A stretch of DNA of 42,477 nt, from positions 1 to 42,477 of the forward strand of contig JAGLOF010000056.1 in NCBI GenBank assembly GCA_023139105.1, written 5' to 3'. How positions within the stretch are numbered: position 1 is the stretch's first letter; every line of letters starts with the position of its first letter. The notes beneath the pieces were generated by a model. The model ran no database searches, was not told where the DNA came from, and worked only from the letters and a program-made list of their open reading frames with translations. Positions 33,286 to 42,477 of this stretch are shown piece after piece. A program made the translations under genes and the position numbers. This DNA is from a bacterium (GTDB lineage: Bacteria; Zhuqueibacterota; QNDG01; JAGLOF01).

Positions 33286-34002
33286 ATGGAAATAAATGCC
33301 CGGTCAAGTACTGAATCAACAACATTTTTACCACCTCTGAAGCAAGACAGTGCCAAAGTTCAAGCTGAACACTCAGATACAACTCCTGTTGATAAAAATT
33401 CTACTGATCAATTATCAGATTCTGAACAGCGCGATGTTCAAAAAATGAAACAACGGGAGATTGAAGTAAGGGCTCATGAACAGGCGCATAGAATTGCAGG
33501 AGGACGTTATGTAAGAGGTGGAGTCTCTTATGAATATAATGTCGGGCCTGACGGTAAACGCTATATCACTGGTGGCGAAGTCTCTATTGATACTGCTGCT
33601 GTACCCGGTGACCCCAAAGCCACTGTAGAAAAAATGCGTACTGTCAAAAGGGCCGCCCTGGCACCGGCAAAGCCATCGCAACAAGACCGCAGCGTAGCCT
33701 CTAAAGCTCAACAGGTCGAAGCACAGGCACAGCAGGAAATTATAAAAGAAAATATGACAGCATCCAAGATCAATTCTACAGAGGAGAATGAAACCGACAG
33801 TAAAACCACAGGTAGCACAGGTGTTTCAGAACAATCATCCAATGCAGGAACCGCAATGGCGCAAAGCAACAGTGCTGCCATGCAGCCGGAACTGCCATTC
33901 CCCGAAGCAGATATCCACAATGCAAACCAATACAGTCAGAACATACAGCACTCAAATAATAATAGTCAACATAATGGCGATCTGTTAAATATTGTAATAT
34001 GA
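33286..34002 (+). CDS. SprA-related putative metalloprotease catalytic-domain protein
   Basis: This 238-residue protein has no signal peptide or membrane helix. Residues 45-150 match the SprA-related putative metalloprotease family: EVRAHEQAH (H64, E65, H68), GGRYVRGGVSYEYNVGPDGK, YITGGEVSID, TVKRAALAPAKPSQQD, then an alanine and glutamine-rich helix. HExxH is a zinc site; E98 in GGEVSID may be the third ligand. The C-terminal 80 residues are Asn/Gln/Ser-rich and probably disordered. Known homologues are cytoplasmic or of unclear location, and activity is untested. It is not the large SprA translocon of the type IX system. Its promoter should lie in the 249-bp divergent gap upstream. Confidence 0.88.
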   Translation: MEINARSSTESTTFLPPLKQDSAKVQAEHSDTTPVDKNSTDQLSDSEQRDVQKMKQREIEVRAHEQAHRIAGGRYVRGGVSYEYNVGPDGKRYITGGEVSIDTAAVPGDPKATVEKMRTVKRAALAPAKPSQQDRSVASKAQQVEAQAQQEIIKENMTASKINSTEENETDSKTTGSTGVSEQSSNAGTAMAQSNSAAMQPELPFPEADIHNANQYSQNIQHSNNNSQHNGDLLNIVI

Positions 34003-34173
34003 TTATGCCAGCCGTTTCTTTTTTTACATGACTGCCAATGCAAATATAAAAAGAATTTCCTATCTTAATTGTGTTTTTTTATCTTGCTTCTTCCAAATTG
34101 ATTCATTATACTTAATAAATAAAAATATTTCACTGACAAATCGATTGAGATTTTCCTGTAAGGAGGTTTCTAC

Positions 34174-34812
34174 ATGAGCTGGACAGTGCGTATGTTGAAT
34201 AGTTCAATCGGGCGTAAACAGATAATGGCAGTCACCGGACTGGCTTTTTGTCTGTTTCTTACAACGCATTTAATAGGTAATCTTTTCATTTATGCGGGAG
34301 AAGATGCTTTCAATAGCTATGTTGAACATCTTCATTCATTGGGGCCATTAATTCATATAGCTGAAATGGGACTGGCCTTTTTTGCACTGCTCCATGTCTC
34401 CAATGCCATAGTTTTGATTATTCGCAACAGATTGTCAAGACCGACGAGATATGCAAAATACAAGTCAACAGGTGGTCGTACACTGGCATCTGCCACAATG
34501 CCCTATACCGGATCACTGATTCTGATATTTTTAATCTTCCATCTCCTCACATTAAAATTTGCTGATCACACTGACAAAACTGTATATGATTTGCTTGCAC
34601 AATCACTGGCTAATCCAATATACGCCGGATTCTATATTCTATTCATAGTGGCTGTGGGATTCCATGTTTTTCACGGTGTATGGAGTGCATTTCAAACTAT
34701 TGGATTAAATCATCCAAAATATACACCGTTGATCCGTGTGGCAGGCATTCTTTTCAGCCTTGTCATAACTGCCGGTTTTGCATCAATACCTTTAACAATT
34801 GTATTGAAGTAG
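34174..34812 (+). CDS. sdhC: Succinate dehydrogenase/fumarate reductase cytochrome b subunit
   Basis: This 212-residue diheme-type membrane anchor (b558 family) has five helices. Candidate heme-binding histidines lie in TTHLIGNLF, FALLHVSNAI, FHLLTLKF and FHVFHGVWSAFQTIG. It passes electrons between the quinone pool and the iron-sulfur subunit. GTAAGGAGG precedes the ATG at 34174. It is the first gene of sdhCAB, with 52 bp to sdhA. Confidence 0.95.
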   Translation: MSWTVRMLNSSIGRKQIMAVTGLAFCLFLTTHLIGNLFIYAGEDAFNSYVEHLHSLGPLIHIAEMGLAFFALLHVSNAIVLIIRNRLSRPTRYAKYKSTGGRTLASATMPYTGSLILIFLIFHLLTLKFADHTDKTVYDLLAQSLANPIYAGFYILFIVAVGFHVFHGVWSAFQTIGLNHPKYTPLIRVAGILFSLVITAGFASIPLTIVLK

Positions 34813-34864
34813 TAACTATTCCAGCTACATGGAATACTGTCTATGAATCTTTGAGGAGTAGCTC

Positions 34865-36778
34865 ATGCATTTGGACGCAAAAATCCCTTCCGGCCCTTTG
34901 GCAGAAAAATGGGATAAACATAAATTTGACCTTAAGCTTGTCAGTCCGGCCAATAAACGAAAATTCAATATAATTATTGTAGGAACCGGACTTGCCGGCA
35001 GCTCAGCAGCAGCCAGTCTAGCTGAGCTGGGATACAATATACAGAGTTTCTGCATACAGGACAGTCCCAGAAGAGCTCACAGTATTGCAGCACAAGGCGG
35101 TATTAATGCGGCCAAGAATTACCCCAATGACGGCGACAGCATACACCGGCTTTTTTATGATACTATCAAGGGCGGCGACTTCCGATCCCGTGAAGCCAAT
35201 GTCTATCGTCTTGCACAGGTCAGCAACCAGATTATCGATCACTGTGTTGCGCTGGGCGTGCCATTTGCCAGAGAATATGGAGGCGGACTGGCCACGCGTT
35301 CATTCGGCGGCGCACAGGTATCACGGACATTTTACGCCCGCGGCCAAACAGGTCAACAGCTGCTTCTGGGTGCATACAGTGCAATGAGTCGTCAAATTCA
35401 CCTGGGAAAAATCACGATGTTCCCCAGAAGAGAGATACTGGATATTATCCTTGTTGATGGAAAGGCCAGAGGAATAATTGTCCGCAATCTGATAACGGGA
35501 GATATCGAACGCTATACTGCTCATGCTGTTATTCTGGCAACCGGTGGTTACGGTAATGTATTCAACCTATCCACAAATGCCATTGCCTCAAATGCCACAG
35601 CAATATGGAAAGCTTATCAAAAAGGTGCTCTCTTTGCCAATCCGTGTTTCACACAGATACACCCAACATGCATTCCTGTTCATGGTACATATCAATCTAA
35701 ACTAACTCTCATGAGTGAGAGCCTGCGTAATGACGGGCGTGTATGGGTACCAAAAAAACCGGGAGACAAACGAGCACCTGAAGATATTCCCGAGGAGCAA
35801 CGCAGTTATTATCTGGAAGAGAAATATCCAAGTTTTGGCAACCTGGTACCAAGGGATGTGGCCTCACGCAATGCCAAAGAGCAATGTGATGCAGGAAGAG
35901 GTGTCGGGGACACGGGATTTTCGGTATACCTTGATTTCCATGATGCTATCAAAAGAATGGGAGAAGATGCAATAAGAAGTAAATACGGTAATCTATTCCA
36001 AATGTATGAAAAAATAGTAGCTGAGAACCCATACAAGACACCTATGAAAATATATCCGGCAGTACATTATACCATGGGCGGACTGTGGGTCGATTATAAT
36101 TTAATGAGCAACATACCCGGCCTTTTTGTACTGGGTGAAGCCAATTTCTCCGACCATGGTGCCAACCGCCTGGGTGCCAGTGCTCTGATGCAGGGACTGG
36201 CTGACGGTTATTTTGTAATTCCCAACACTCTTGGAAATTATCTGGCAGAACAGACTCTTAATCCGGTTGAGACAGATCATCCAAGCTTCCAGGATAGTCA
36301 CTCTCAGGCTCTTGAAAAAATGCACAAGCTACTGGCCATCAAGGGAAAACGTACTGTTGACGATTTCCATAAAGAGCTGGGGCATGTAATGTGGGATAAT
36401 TGCGGTATGCAGCGAAATGCAAAAGACTTAGAAAAAGCATTGGAACTGATTCCTGCTATTCGTGAAGAATTCTGGAAGAATGTCACTGTCCCCGGAAATA
36501 ATGACGACTTCAACCAAAGTCTTGAAAAGGCCTATCGTGTGGCAGATTTCCTGGAACTTGCTGAATTAATGGTTCACGATGCTCTGGCCAGAAAAGAATC
36601 ATGCGGCGGTCATTTCCGGGAGGAGTCGCAGACTGATGAAAATGAAGCCAAACGGGATGATAAAAATTACAGTCATGTTGCAGCATGGGAGTATCAGGGA
36701 ATTGAGTCAAAACCAAGGTTGCATAAAGAAAATCTTAAATTCGAAAATGTCCAACTAACGCAGAGGAGTTATAAATGA
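34865..36778 (+). CDS. sdhA: Succinate dehydrogenase/fumarate reductase flavoprotein subunit
   Basis: This 637-residue catalytic subunit oxidises succinate or reduces fumarate. The FAD Rossmann motif is [15 protein letters not shown]72 in [15 protein letters not shown] is the covalent FAD site. Other active-site segments are [35 protein letters not shown] and [19 protein letters not shown]. Its length and the C-terminal [14 protein letters not shown] match the longer Bacteroides/Wolinella-type subunits paired with a diheme anchor. GAGGAG precedes the ATG. It overlaps sdhB by four bases (ATGA). Confidence 0.98.
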   Translation: MHLDAKIPSGPLAEKWDKHKFDLKLVSPANKRKFNIIIVGTGLAGSSAAASLAELGYNIQSFCIQDSPRRAHSIAAQGGINAAKNYPNDGDSIHRLFYDTIKGGDFRSREANVYRLAQVSNQIIDHCVALGVPFAREYGGGLATRSFGGAQVSRTFYARGQTGQQLLLGAYSAMSRQIHLGKITMFPRREILDIILVDGKARGIIVRNLITGDIERYTAHAVILATGGYGNVFNLSTNAIASNATAIWKAYQKGALFANPCFTQIHPTCIPVHGTYQSKLTLMSESLRNDGRVWVPKKPGDKRAPEDIPEEQRSYYLEEKYPSFGNLVPRDVASRNAKEQCDAGRGVGDTGFSVYLDFHDAIKRMGEDAIRSKYGNLFQMYEKIVAENPYKTPMKIYPAVHYTMGGLWVDYNLMSNIPGLFVLGEANFSDHGANRLGASALMQGLADGYFVIPNTLGNYLAEQTLNPVETDHPSFQDSHSQALEKMHKLLAIKGKRTVDDFHKELGHVMWDNCGMQRNAKDLEKALELIPAIREEFWKNVTVPGNNDDFNQSLEKAYRVADFLELAELMVHDALARKESCGGHFREESQTDENEAKRDDKNYSHVAAWEYQGIESKPRLHKENLKFENVQLTQRSYK

Positions 36779-37542
36779 GTGAAAAAAATATCAGCCTGAC
36801 TCTGCGTGTCTGGCGGCAGGCCGGACCACATGTTAAAGGACAGCTAATAACATATCATCTGGATGATGTTTCAACTGATATGTCATTTTTAGAGATGATC
36901 GATGTTCTAAATGAAAAACTCACCTTGAGAGATGAAGATCCTATCGCTTTTGACCATGATTGTCGCGAAGGCATATGCGGCATGTGCGGAGCCGTTGTTG
37001 ATGGCCAGGTACATGGACCCGAAACAGCTACCACTCTATGCCAGCTTCACATGCGGCATTTCACAGACGGGGATACAATTATTGTGGAGCCTTTCCGTTC
37101 CAGGGCATTCCCCATCATCAAGGATCTGGTAGTAGACAGAAGCGGCCTGGATAAAATCATACAGGCCGGCGGATACATATCAGCCAGCACAGGCGGTTCC
37201 ACTGACGCCAATGCCATGCCCATTCCTACACAGACAGCCGAAGAAGCCATGGATGCAGCAGCTTGTATTGGTTGCGGTGCCTGCGTAGCTTCTTGTCCAA
37301 ATGCTTCAGCCATGCTCTTTGCAGGAGCCAAGGTTTCTCAACTGGCTCTTTTGCCTCAGGGCAAAGCGGAACGTGAAAAACGTGTATGGAGTATTGTACA
37401 TAAAATGGATGAGCTGGGATTCGGCAACTGTAGCAATGAAAGAGAATGCGAAGCCACATGTCCCAAAGAAATCTCCATCAGCCATATAGCCCGGTTCAAC
37501 AGAGAGTTCACCCGGGCTGCATTTGTATCACGGGAAAAGTAG
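36775..37542 (+). CDS. sdhB: Succinate dehydrogenase/fumarate reductase iron-sulfur subunit
   Basis: This 255-residue subunit carries three clusters: the [2Fe-2S] ligands C63, C68, C71 and C89 ([12 protein letters not shown] ... LCQLH), the ferredoxin-like set C164, C167, C170, C174 ([12 protein letters not shown]), and the C219, C225 and C229 group ([12 protein letters not shown]) that completes the [3Fe-4S]/[4Fe-4S] ligands. It shares the ATGA overlap with sdhA, so stoichiometry is coupled. It is the last gene of the operon; a terminator follows about 40 bp after its stop. Confidence 0.98.
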   Translation: MSEKNISLTLRVWRQAGPHVKGQLITYHLDDVSTDMSFLEMIDVLNEKLTLRDEDPIAFDHDCREGICGMCGAVVDGQVHGPETATTLCQLHMRHFTDGDTIIVEPFRSRAFPIIKDLVVDRSGLDKIIQAGGYISASTGGSTDANAMPIPTQTAEEAMDAAACIGCGACVASCPNASAMLFAGAKVSQLALLPQGKAEREKRVWSIVHKMDELGFGNCSNERECEATCPKEISISHIARFNREFTRAAFVSREK

Positions 37543-37579
37543 CCACATTTTCTTTAGATATGATCTATACAGATCAATA

Positions 37580-37620
37580 TAAAAAGCCTGACAGGATTAG
37601 TTCTCCTGCCAGGCTTTCTT
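37580..37620. terminator. Bidirectional terminator between sdhB and the permease gene
   Basis: AAAGCCTGACAGGA (37583-37596) pairs with TCCTGCCAGGCTTT (37604-37617) with one mismatch that becomes G-U on the minus strand. A and T runs flank both sides. It serves the convergent sdhCAB and permease transcripts. Confidence 0.88.
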
Positions 37621-37661
37621 ATTAACTAATATATTTTATATAAACAACTATTCTCGGACAC

Positions 37662-40289
37662 TTACTCATAACGCAATGATTTGGCGGGATGAGAGCGAGC
37701 TGCTTTTAAGGTCTGGAACAGAACCGCAGTCATTGCCAGAATTAATCCAATCATCGCGGTAGTAATCCAGATGCCAGGGCCCAGTGTAATTCTATAAGTG
37801 AATTGTTCAAGCCATTTCTGCATAGCCCACAGACCAATAGGCACAGCAATAATCTCTGCAATAACCACCCATTTCAAAAAATCTTTTACCAATAACAGAC
37901 TGAGCCCCCTGGTCGAGGAACCCAGCGTTTTTCTTATACCAATTTCTTTTATCCTATTCTGTGCTGAAAAAGTTGATAATCCAATTAATCCCAGACATGC
38001 AATAAATACAGCCAATCCGGCAAAAAGAGTAACGAGCTGGCCTAATCTCATCTCAGAACGATAAGCTGTATCAAAGACATCATCAAAGAAACGATATTTA
38101 AAAGGATATTCAGGGACAAATCGTTCAATGACTTTTCCTACATCATCAAGAGTCTCCTTAAAGGGCCGTCCAGATATCTTCACAGAAATATAATAATTCC
38201 TGTTTTTAGGTTCATGGAACAGTAAAAGCGGGTCCACCGGCCTGTGCAGAGAATGGTAATGAAAATCCTTTAGCACACCAACAATCTCGCCCTCTCTGCC
38301 ATCCCAATGGATCAATGTCTTTCCAATTGGATCATCCCATCCTAGTGCCTGCACAGCTGTTTCATTAATAAGGAAAGCACCATTATTATCCGATGGAAAA
38401 TCCTTTGAAAAATTTCTACCGGAGACCAGATCGAGACCGTACAGGTCTATATATTGATCATCAACAAAACCTGCATATGTTTCAATGCGTAAATCATCAG
38501 CCTTACCTGGCCATCTGAATATTGTCTTATCCTGAATAAGATTTGGCAGATAGGATGATGATGCCACAGCACTGACTCCACGCAGTGTGCTGATCTCAGT
38601 TTTAATTACATCAAGGCGATCAAATGTTGTACTTCCTTCTACATTGACAGCAACAATCTGATCACGTTCATATCCTACATTATAGTTACGTATGAATCGC
38701 AGTTGACCGCGGACAACCACCGTGGAAAGTATTAAAATCATTGCAGCAACAAACTGCAAAACCACCAGGATACTTCTGACACTGAGTCTACGTGTCATTG
38801 CTGAGGGGCGGGAAGCCAGTATATCTATGGATCTCCGGCGGGAAAGCCGCAGAGCCGGATAGCCACCGGCAACCAATGCCACAAAGACCAACAGCAGGGG
38901 TATGGCGAATAAAAATGTAGATGAGAAAAAGTCCGCAGTTTCAAGAGGACGTGCAGCAAACCTGGCAAAAGCTGGAATGGTGGAGACCACAATTAAAAAA
39001 GCAGAAATACTGGCAATCACTGCAAAACCAAGAGCTTCAGCCAGAAGCTGACGAATCAAATCCTTACGATCTGCTCCAACAACTTTTCTCACACCCATCT
39101 CTTTAAGTCGCCGGGCAGACTGGGCTAGAATAAGATTAGTATAGTTCATACAGGCCAAAGCCAGAAGTGCTATTCCAATAAGAGCAAAGAGCTGAACTTG
39201 CCGGGCATCACCATTGGCCATAATTTCATAAAGCAAATGAGAATGAAGGTGAATACTATGCAATGGCTGTAGAAAAAAACTGCGCTTAAGATGCTCGTTG
39301 TTTACATGCTGTTCTGCAATAGGAAGCATTTGTTCTTCAATGGCTCTTAAGTCAGCTTCCTTTTTAAGCAGCAAATAACTAAAACATCCAGATCCTCTCC
39401 ATTGAGTAATATCTACATTATAGAGCCGGGCATACCCTTCCATGGACATTAGAATATCTGATCTGAAATGCCCGGTACGTGGCATATCTTTCATGACTGC
39501 CTTGACAGTAAAATCAACTTCACTTTCCAACTGGATGTTTCTGCCAATTGCCTCCGTCTCACCAAAAAGACGTTTCTTCATTGACTCTGTAATTATCAAT
39601 CCTTGTGGCCCTGCCAATGCGGATTCTGCATCACCTTGTACAAAGTCATATGTAAAAATCTCATAAAATGCCGGATCTACTGCAAAGACTTCATCCTGAA
39701 ACCACTCTCTGTCTCCAATTTTCATTCTTATTTCATTTTTTCTTACTATTCTGGTTCCGTTTTCCACTTCAGGAAAAGTGCTAATCATTTCATGAACCAA
39801 AGGTGCCGGAGTAGGCAGCATTTTATTCTGGCTGCCATGAAAGTGGCCATGCATCTCCTGACCAACACGGACAATGCGGTCGCCGTTTTCATGATGACGG
39901 TCATAACTGATCTCATGCTGAACATATAGAGCAATAAGCAAAAAAGCTGCAAGTCCTATTGTTAAACCACTTAAATTCAATAGGCTGAATATTGAATGAC
40001 GGCGTAATTGTCTCCAGGCCACCAGTAATCCATTTTTAAACATTGTAACCCTCCAATTAAGATAGAAGTAAATAGCCGGTATACATGCACGTAATACCTG
40101 CCGGCGATACCAGCGACGTGCCCCAATACTTCCCTTCTGATCAACCTGATCAGTATATTCCTCTGACAAATCCCCCAGATATGTTTCTATGGAATGCACA
40201 TAGGTGAACTGACGGGCGAGCCATTCACTTATTTTTGGAGGGCAATCTTTTACATTGCCATTTAAATTATTTGATTGTTGTGTATTCAT
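37662..40289 (-). CDS. FtsX/MacB-like ABC permease with prefix domain, full length
   Basis: This permease of about 875 residues carries the same architecture as the one at the left edge. The soluble prefix (PPKISEWLARQFTYVHSIET ... ARRWYRRQVLRACIP) occupies about residues 15-70, then helix 1 (HSIFSLLNLSGLTIGLAAFLLI) and the first MacB-like core (SYDRHHENGDRIVRVGQE ... MKKRLFGETEAIGRNI). The first FtsX block is FALIGIALLALACMNYTNLI; a second core and a last block (IKEIGIRKTLGSSTRGLSLL) follow. It is therefore a duplicated permease (two FtsX halves). The start is uncertain between 40289 and 40310; 40289 does not overlap the upstream stop at 40303. No ATPase is encoded here. Confidence 0.9.
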   Translation of the reverse strand: MNTQQSNNLNGNVKDCPPKISEWLARQFTYVHSIETYLGDLSEEYTDQVDQKGSIGARRWYRRQVLRACIPAIYFYLNWRVTMFKNGLLVAWRQLRRHSIFSLLNLSGLTIGLAAFLLIALYVQHEISYDRHHENGDRIVRVGQEMHGHFHGSQNKMLPTPAPLVHEMISTFPEVENGTRIVRKNEIRMKIGDREWFQDEVFAVDPAFYEIFTYDFVQGDAESALAGPQGLIITESMKKRLFGETEAIGRNIQLESEVDFTVKAVMKDMPRTGHFRSDILMSMEGYARLYNVDITQWRGSGCFSYLLLKKEADLRAIEEQMLPIAEQHVNNEHLKRSFFLQPLHSIHLHSHLLYEIMANGDARQVQLFALIGIALLALACMNYTNLILAQSARRLKEMGVRKVVGADRKDLIRQLLAEALGFAVIASISAFLIVVSTIPAFARFAARPLETADFFSSTFLFAIPLLLVFVALVAGGYPALRLSRRRSIDILASRPSAMTRRLSVRSILVVLQFVAAMILILSTVVVRGQLRFIRNYNVGYERDQIVAVNVEGSTTFDRLDVIKTEISTLRGVSAVASSSYLPNLIQDKTIFRWPGKADDLRIETYAGFVDDQYIDLYGLDLVSGRNFSKDFPSDNNGAFLINETAVQALGWDDPIGKTLIHWDGREGEIVGVLKDFHYHSLHRPVDPLLLFHEPKNRNYYISVKISGRPFKETLDDVGKVIERFVPEYPFKYRFFDDVFDTAYRSEMRLGQLVTLFAGLAVFIACLGLIGLSTFSAQNRIKEIGIRKTLGSSTRGLSLLLVKDFLKWVVIAEIIAVPIGLWAMQKWLEQFTYRITLGPGIWITTAMIGLILAMTAVLFQTLKAARSHPAKSLRYE

Positions 40290-40302
40290 TCTATAGCACC
40301 AA

Positions 40303-42477
40303 TTATTCATGTCGCAGAACCCGGACGGGGTTCTGACGTATAGTATAAACAACTTGCAATGAAATTGTCAGGATAGCGATCATCAGTACCAAAATTCCAG
40401 CTCCGCCAAAGACAAAGAAATTCCAATCTGTACGATATGCGAATTGTTCCAGCCACTGCCCCATCAAAAGAAATGCCGCAGGGAATGCAATAACCATTGA
40501 CAGTGCAATCCAGCCAACAAATTGTTCCACAACCAGCTGCCATACACTGAAGCCCGAACCACCCAAAATACGCCTGATTCCTATCTCCTTTATACGGTTC
40601 TCCAGTATTGAGATGGTCAGGCCCAGCAGTCCAAGACAGCATATAAAGATACATATACCGGCAAATATGGTCAGTGCATTTAGAAGCCGGTTCTCAAATA
40701 TATACTTCTGCTTGTAGCTGTCCTCAGCATAGCTGAATTCCAATGGCGAGAAGGGAACGTGCTTCTCCCAAATGGCCCGTATATCCTGAATTACAGTCTC
40801 CCCGGCATCCGGCTTAATCCGTATATAAAACTTTTTACACATCTTTGAAGCCGCTTTTACAACCAAAGGTTCAATTGGACTATACAGAGAACTTAAATGA
40901 AAATCTGAAATCACACCAAGAATTCTTGTCGGTTTACCAGCAATTATGCACTGTTCATCCTTGAAATTCTCACGGTTCATTATGCGTACATAAGCTTCAT
41001 TAAGTATGACACCGTCTTTATCAGTTGAATGCGCCGGCTCAAAGGATCTGCCTTCTACAAGCTGCAAGCCCAATGTTTTTATAAAGTCTTCATCAACATA
41101 GATCTTATGTATTCGTATTTTTTGATCATCTATCTCTTTCATTGAATACATCGTGCCAATAAGCGGGCCGCCGGAAGTAAAACTTACACTTTCTATTTCT
41201 GGCAGTTGATTCCACTCATTTTTTATATGCTGCACATTGTCCTTACAGTCAGGATGTCTGGCATCAATAATTAACAAATTACTTTTATTGTAACCCAGGG
41301 GTCGATTCAGTATAAATGACATTTGCTGATAAACAACACCGGTTCCAATCATAAAAATCAATGTTATAGTAAACTGTAGAAAAATCAGCCATTTAATAAA
41401 TTTGCCACCTGAACTTTTAGGAACTTTGATACTACGAAGTACTTTAGAAGGCTGGAAACCTGATAAAACAACTGAAGAGTAGCCGCATGAAAAAAGAACA
41501 GTCAGGCAATAGACACCTAATAATGATAGAAGCATGGACGGCTGCAGAATCCAGGTCAGCGGAAATGTAGAGCCTATTAAATATTGGAATGCAGGATGAA
41601 ATACTGCAGCAGCAAAACCGGCTGCTCCAAAGGCAATGGCTATGAAAAAGGCTGACTCACCAACGAACTGGCCGATAAGAGAAGTACGGCCTGCGCCCAG
41701 CATCTTTCTCACTCCTACTTCTCTTGCCCGAATCATAGACCTGGCCGTACTCAAATTAACATGATTTATTGAGGCAAGTATAAGTATAAATGCAGCAATA
41801 AACAAAAGCAGAGTAATCAAAGATTTATCCTGCTGTAGAACAAATGAACTGTGAACAGGCACTGGACTAAAATGGACAGCATGCAGAGGCTCAAGGTATG
41901 TCAATACACCGCCGATAAAATTTGGATTCAATGCGACTTTATCCTCTGCCATTTTTGCTTCAAGCTCAGATGGACTACATCCGTTCTGCATTTTCAGATA
42001 TGACATGCATTGATACTGCCATGGATTACTGTTCGGTTTCAGCAGAGTTGTAAAAGAAACAAGAGCATTAAACTGCAAGTGAAAATTCATAGGCAGTTCC
42101 TGCAAGACCGCTGTCACTGTCAGAGGGATATCATCCCCATATATCAATGTCTGCCCAACCGGATTTGTATCACCAAAGTATTTTATCGCCAATGCTGGTG
42201 TCAGAACAATAGAGTTCTTTTCCTTCAGGGGCGAATCAGCAATTCCAATATTAAAGCTGAGTGGAAAAATATCAAAAAATGAAGCATCAACAAAGAACAC
42301 ACCTTTTTCAATTGAGCGGTGCTGTTCCGGGCCCATGACTGACTTGGAAGGTTCATATATACGGCAGACTGACTCAACTTCCGGATACATATCAATTATA
42401 CTCCCGGCAAGGCTCCTGAGAGTGACTGCAGATCTACCTGTTTCATGGAATTCAGTTTTTATTAAGACACGGTATAT
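40303..42477 (-). CDS. FtsX/MacB-like ABC permease, 5' end cut by window
   Basis: The first in-window ATG is at 42390, but the same frame reads through the right edge without a stop (IYRVLIKTEFHETGRSAVTL, then RSLAGSIIDMYPEV), and IYRV is the expected core motif, so the true start lies beyond 42477. About 725 codons are visible. The first core has LAIKYFGDTNPVGQT; FtsX helices include FIAAFILILASINHVNLS followed by TARSMIRAREVGVRKMLG. The second half has IKEIGIRRILGGSGFSVWQL. It ends in VRVLRHE and is followed 13 bp later by the next permease, so the two are an operon. A prefix domain and a PadR gene may lie outside the window. Confidence 0.92.
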   Translation of the reverse strand: MYRVLIKTEFHETGRSAVTLRSLAGSIIDMYPEVESVCRIYEPSKSVMGPEQHRSIEKGVFFVDASFFDIFPLSFNIGIADSPLKEKNSIVLTPALAIKYFGDTNPVGQTLIYGDDIPLTVTAVLQELPMNFHLQFNALVSFTTLLKPNSNPWQYQCMSYLKMQNGCSPSELEAKMAEDKVALNPNFIGGVLTYLEPLHAVHFSPVPVHSSFVLQQDKSLITLLLFIAAFILILASINHVNLSTARSMIRAREVGVRKMLGAGRTSLIGQFVGESAFFIAIAFGAAGFAAAVFHPAFQYLIGSTFPLTWILQPSMLLSLLGVYCLTVLFSCGYSSVVLSGFQPSKVLRSIKVPKSSGGKFIKWLIFLQFTITLIFMIGTGVVYQQMSFILNRPLGYNKSNLLIIDARHPDCKDNVQHIKNEWNQLPEIESVSFTSGGPLIGTMYSMKEIDDQKIRIHKIYVDEDFIKTLGLQLVEGRSFEPAHSTDKDGVILNEAYVRIMNRENFKDEQCIIAGKPTRILGVISDFHLSSLYSPIEPLVVKAASKMCKKFYIRIKPDAGETVIQDIRAIWEKHVPFSPLEFSYAEDSYKQKYIFENRLLNALTIFAGICIFICCLGLLGLTISILENRIKEIGIRRILGGSGFSVWQLVVEQFVGWIALSMVIAFPAAFLLMGQWLEQFAYRTDWNFFVFGGAGILVLMIAILTISLQVVYTIRQNPVRVLRHE

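Overview
The window is about 42.5 kb of AT-rich bacterial DNA from a Gram-negative organism with an outer membrane. The gene content points to the FCB (Fibrobacterota-Chlorobiota-Bacteroidota) superphylum, probably one of its less studied lineages (KSB1, Calditrichota or Marinimicrobia-like). The evidence is a secreted protein with a C-terminal FlgD-like Ig/sorting domain (NYPNPFNP ... GLDSSGNPSPSGIYMV), a FecI/FecR system tied to an STN-type TonB receptor and a DUF4249-like lipoprotein, a Bacteroides-type succinate dehydrogenase, and PadR-linked FtsX-like permeases carrying a permease prefix domain. The phylum is inference. I saw no rRNA, tRNA, CRISPR array, phage or intact transposase.

Layout. 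1-1913 (minus): a PadR regulator followed by a prefix-domain ABC permease that runs off the left edge. 2085-2733 (plus): a small membrane protein and an XRE regulator. 2826-10015 (all minus): a YfiR-like periplasmic protein, a methyl-accepting chemotaxis protein (MCP), a decayed TonB-dependent receptor (TBDR) fossil, and two intact TBDRs. 10957-15373 (plus): a probable zinc or manganese uptake operon of small His-rich protein, outer-membrane barrel, binding protein and two permeases, with no ATPase gene. 15548-16018 (minus): a flavodoxin. 16432-24770 (minus): ECF sigma, STN-TBDR, lipoprotein, FecR and an 848-residue seven-repeat secreted protein. 24948-29312 (minus): a TPR-thioredoxin, an unknown membrane protein with a 47-residue companion, and a GH20 hexosaminidase. 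29782-31377 (minus): ECF sigma, zinc-finger anti-sigma and a zinc-ribbon membrane protein. 31637-33036 (minus): NfeD and an SPFH protein. 33286-34002 (plus): a SprA-related metalloprotease-like protein. 34174-37542 (plus): sdhCAB. 37662-42477 (minus): two tandem FtsX-like permeases, the upstream one cut by the right edge.

Most notable points. (i) A YfiR-like protein is encoded 19 bp ahead of an MCP whose periplasmic domain resembles the CHASE8 domain of YfiN, suggesting a YfiR/YfiN-type sensor whose diguanylate cyclase output has been replaced by chemotaxis signalling. (ii) Beside it lies a fossil TBDR in which the plug N-terminus is fused to the barrel C-terminus. (iii) The metal ABC operon lacks an ATPase gene. 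(iv) The STN-TBDR appears to start at a non-AUG codon. (v) There is a nested 21-bp perfect inverted repeat and several dispersed, MITE-like or CAA-rich repeat tracts. Several starts were moved from the longest reading frame to the codon with a good ribosome binding site, and the two edge genes were extended to the window ends.
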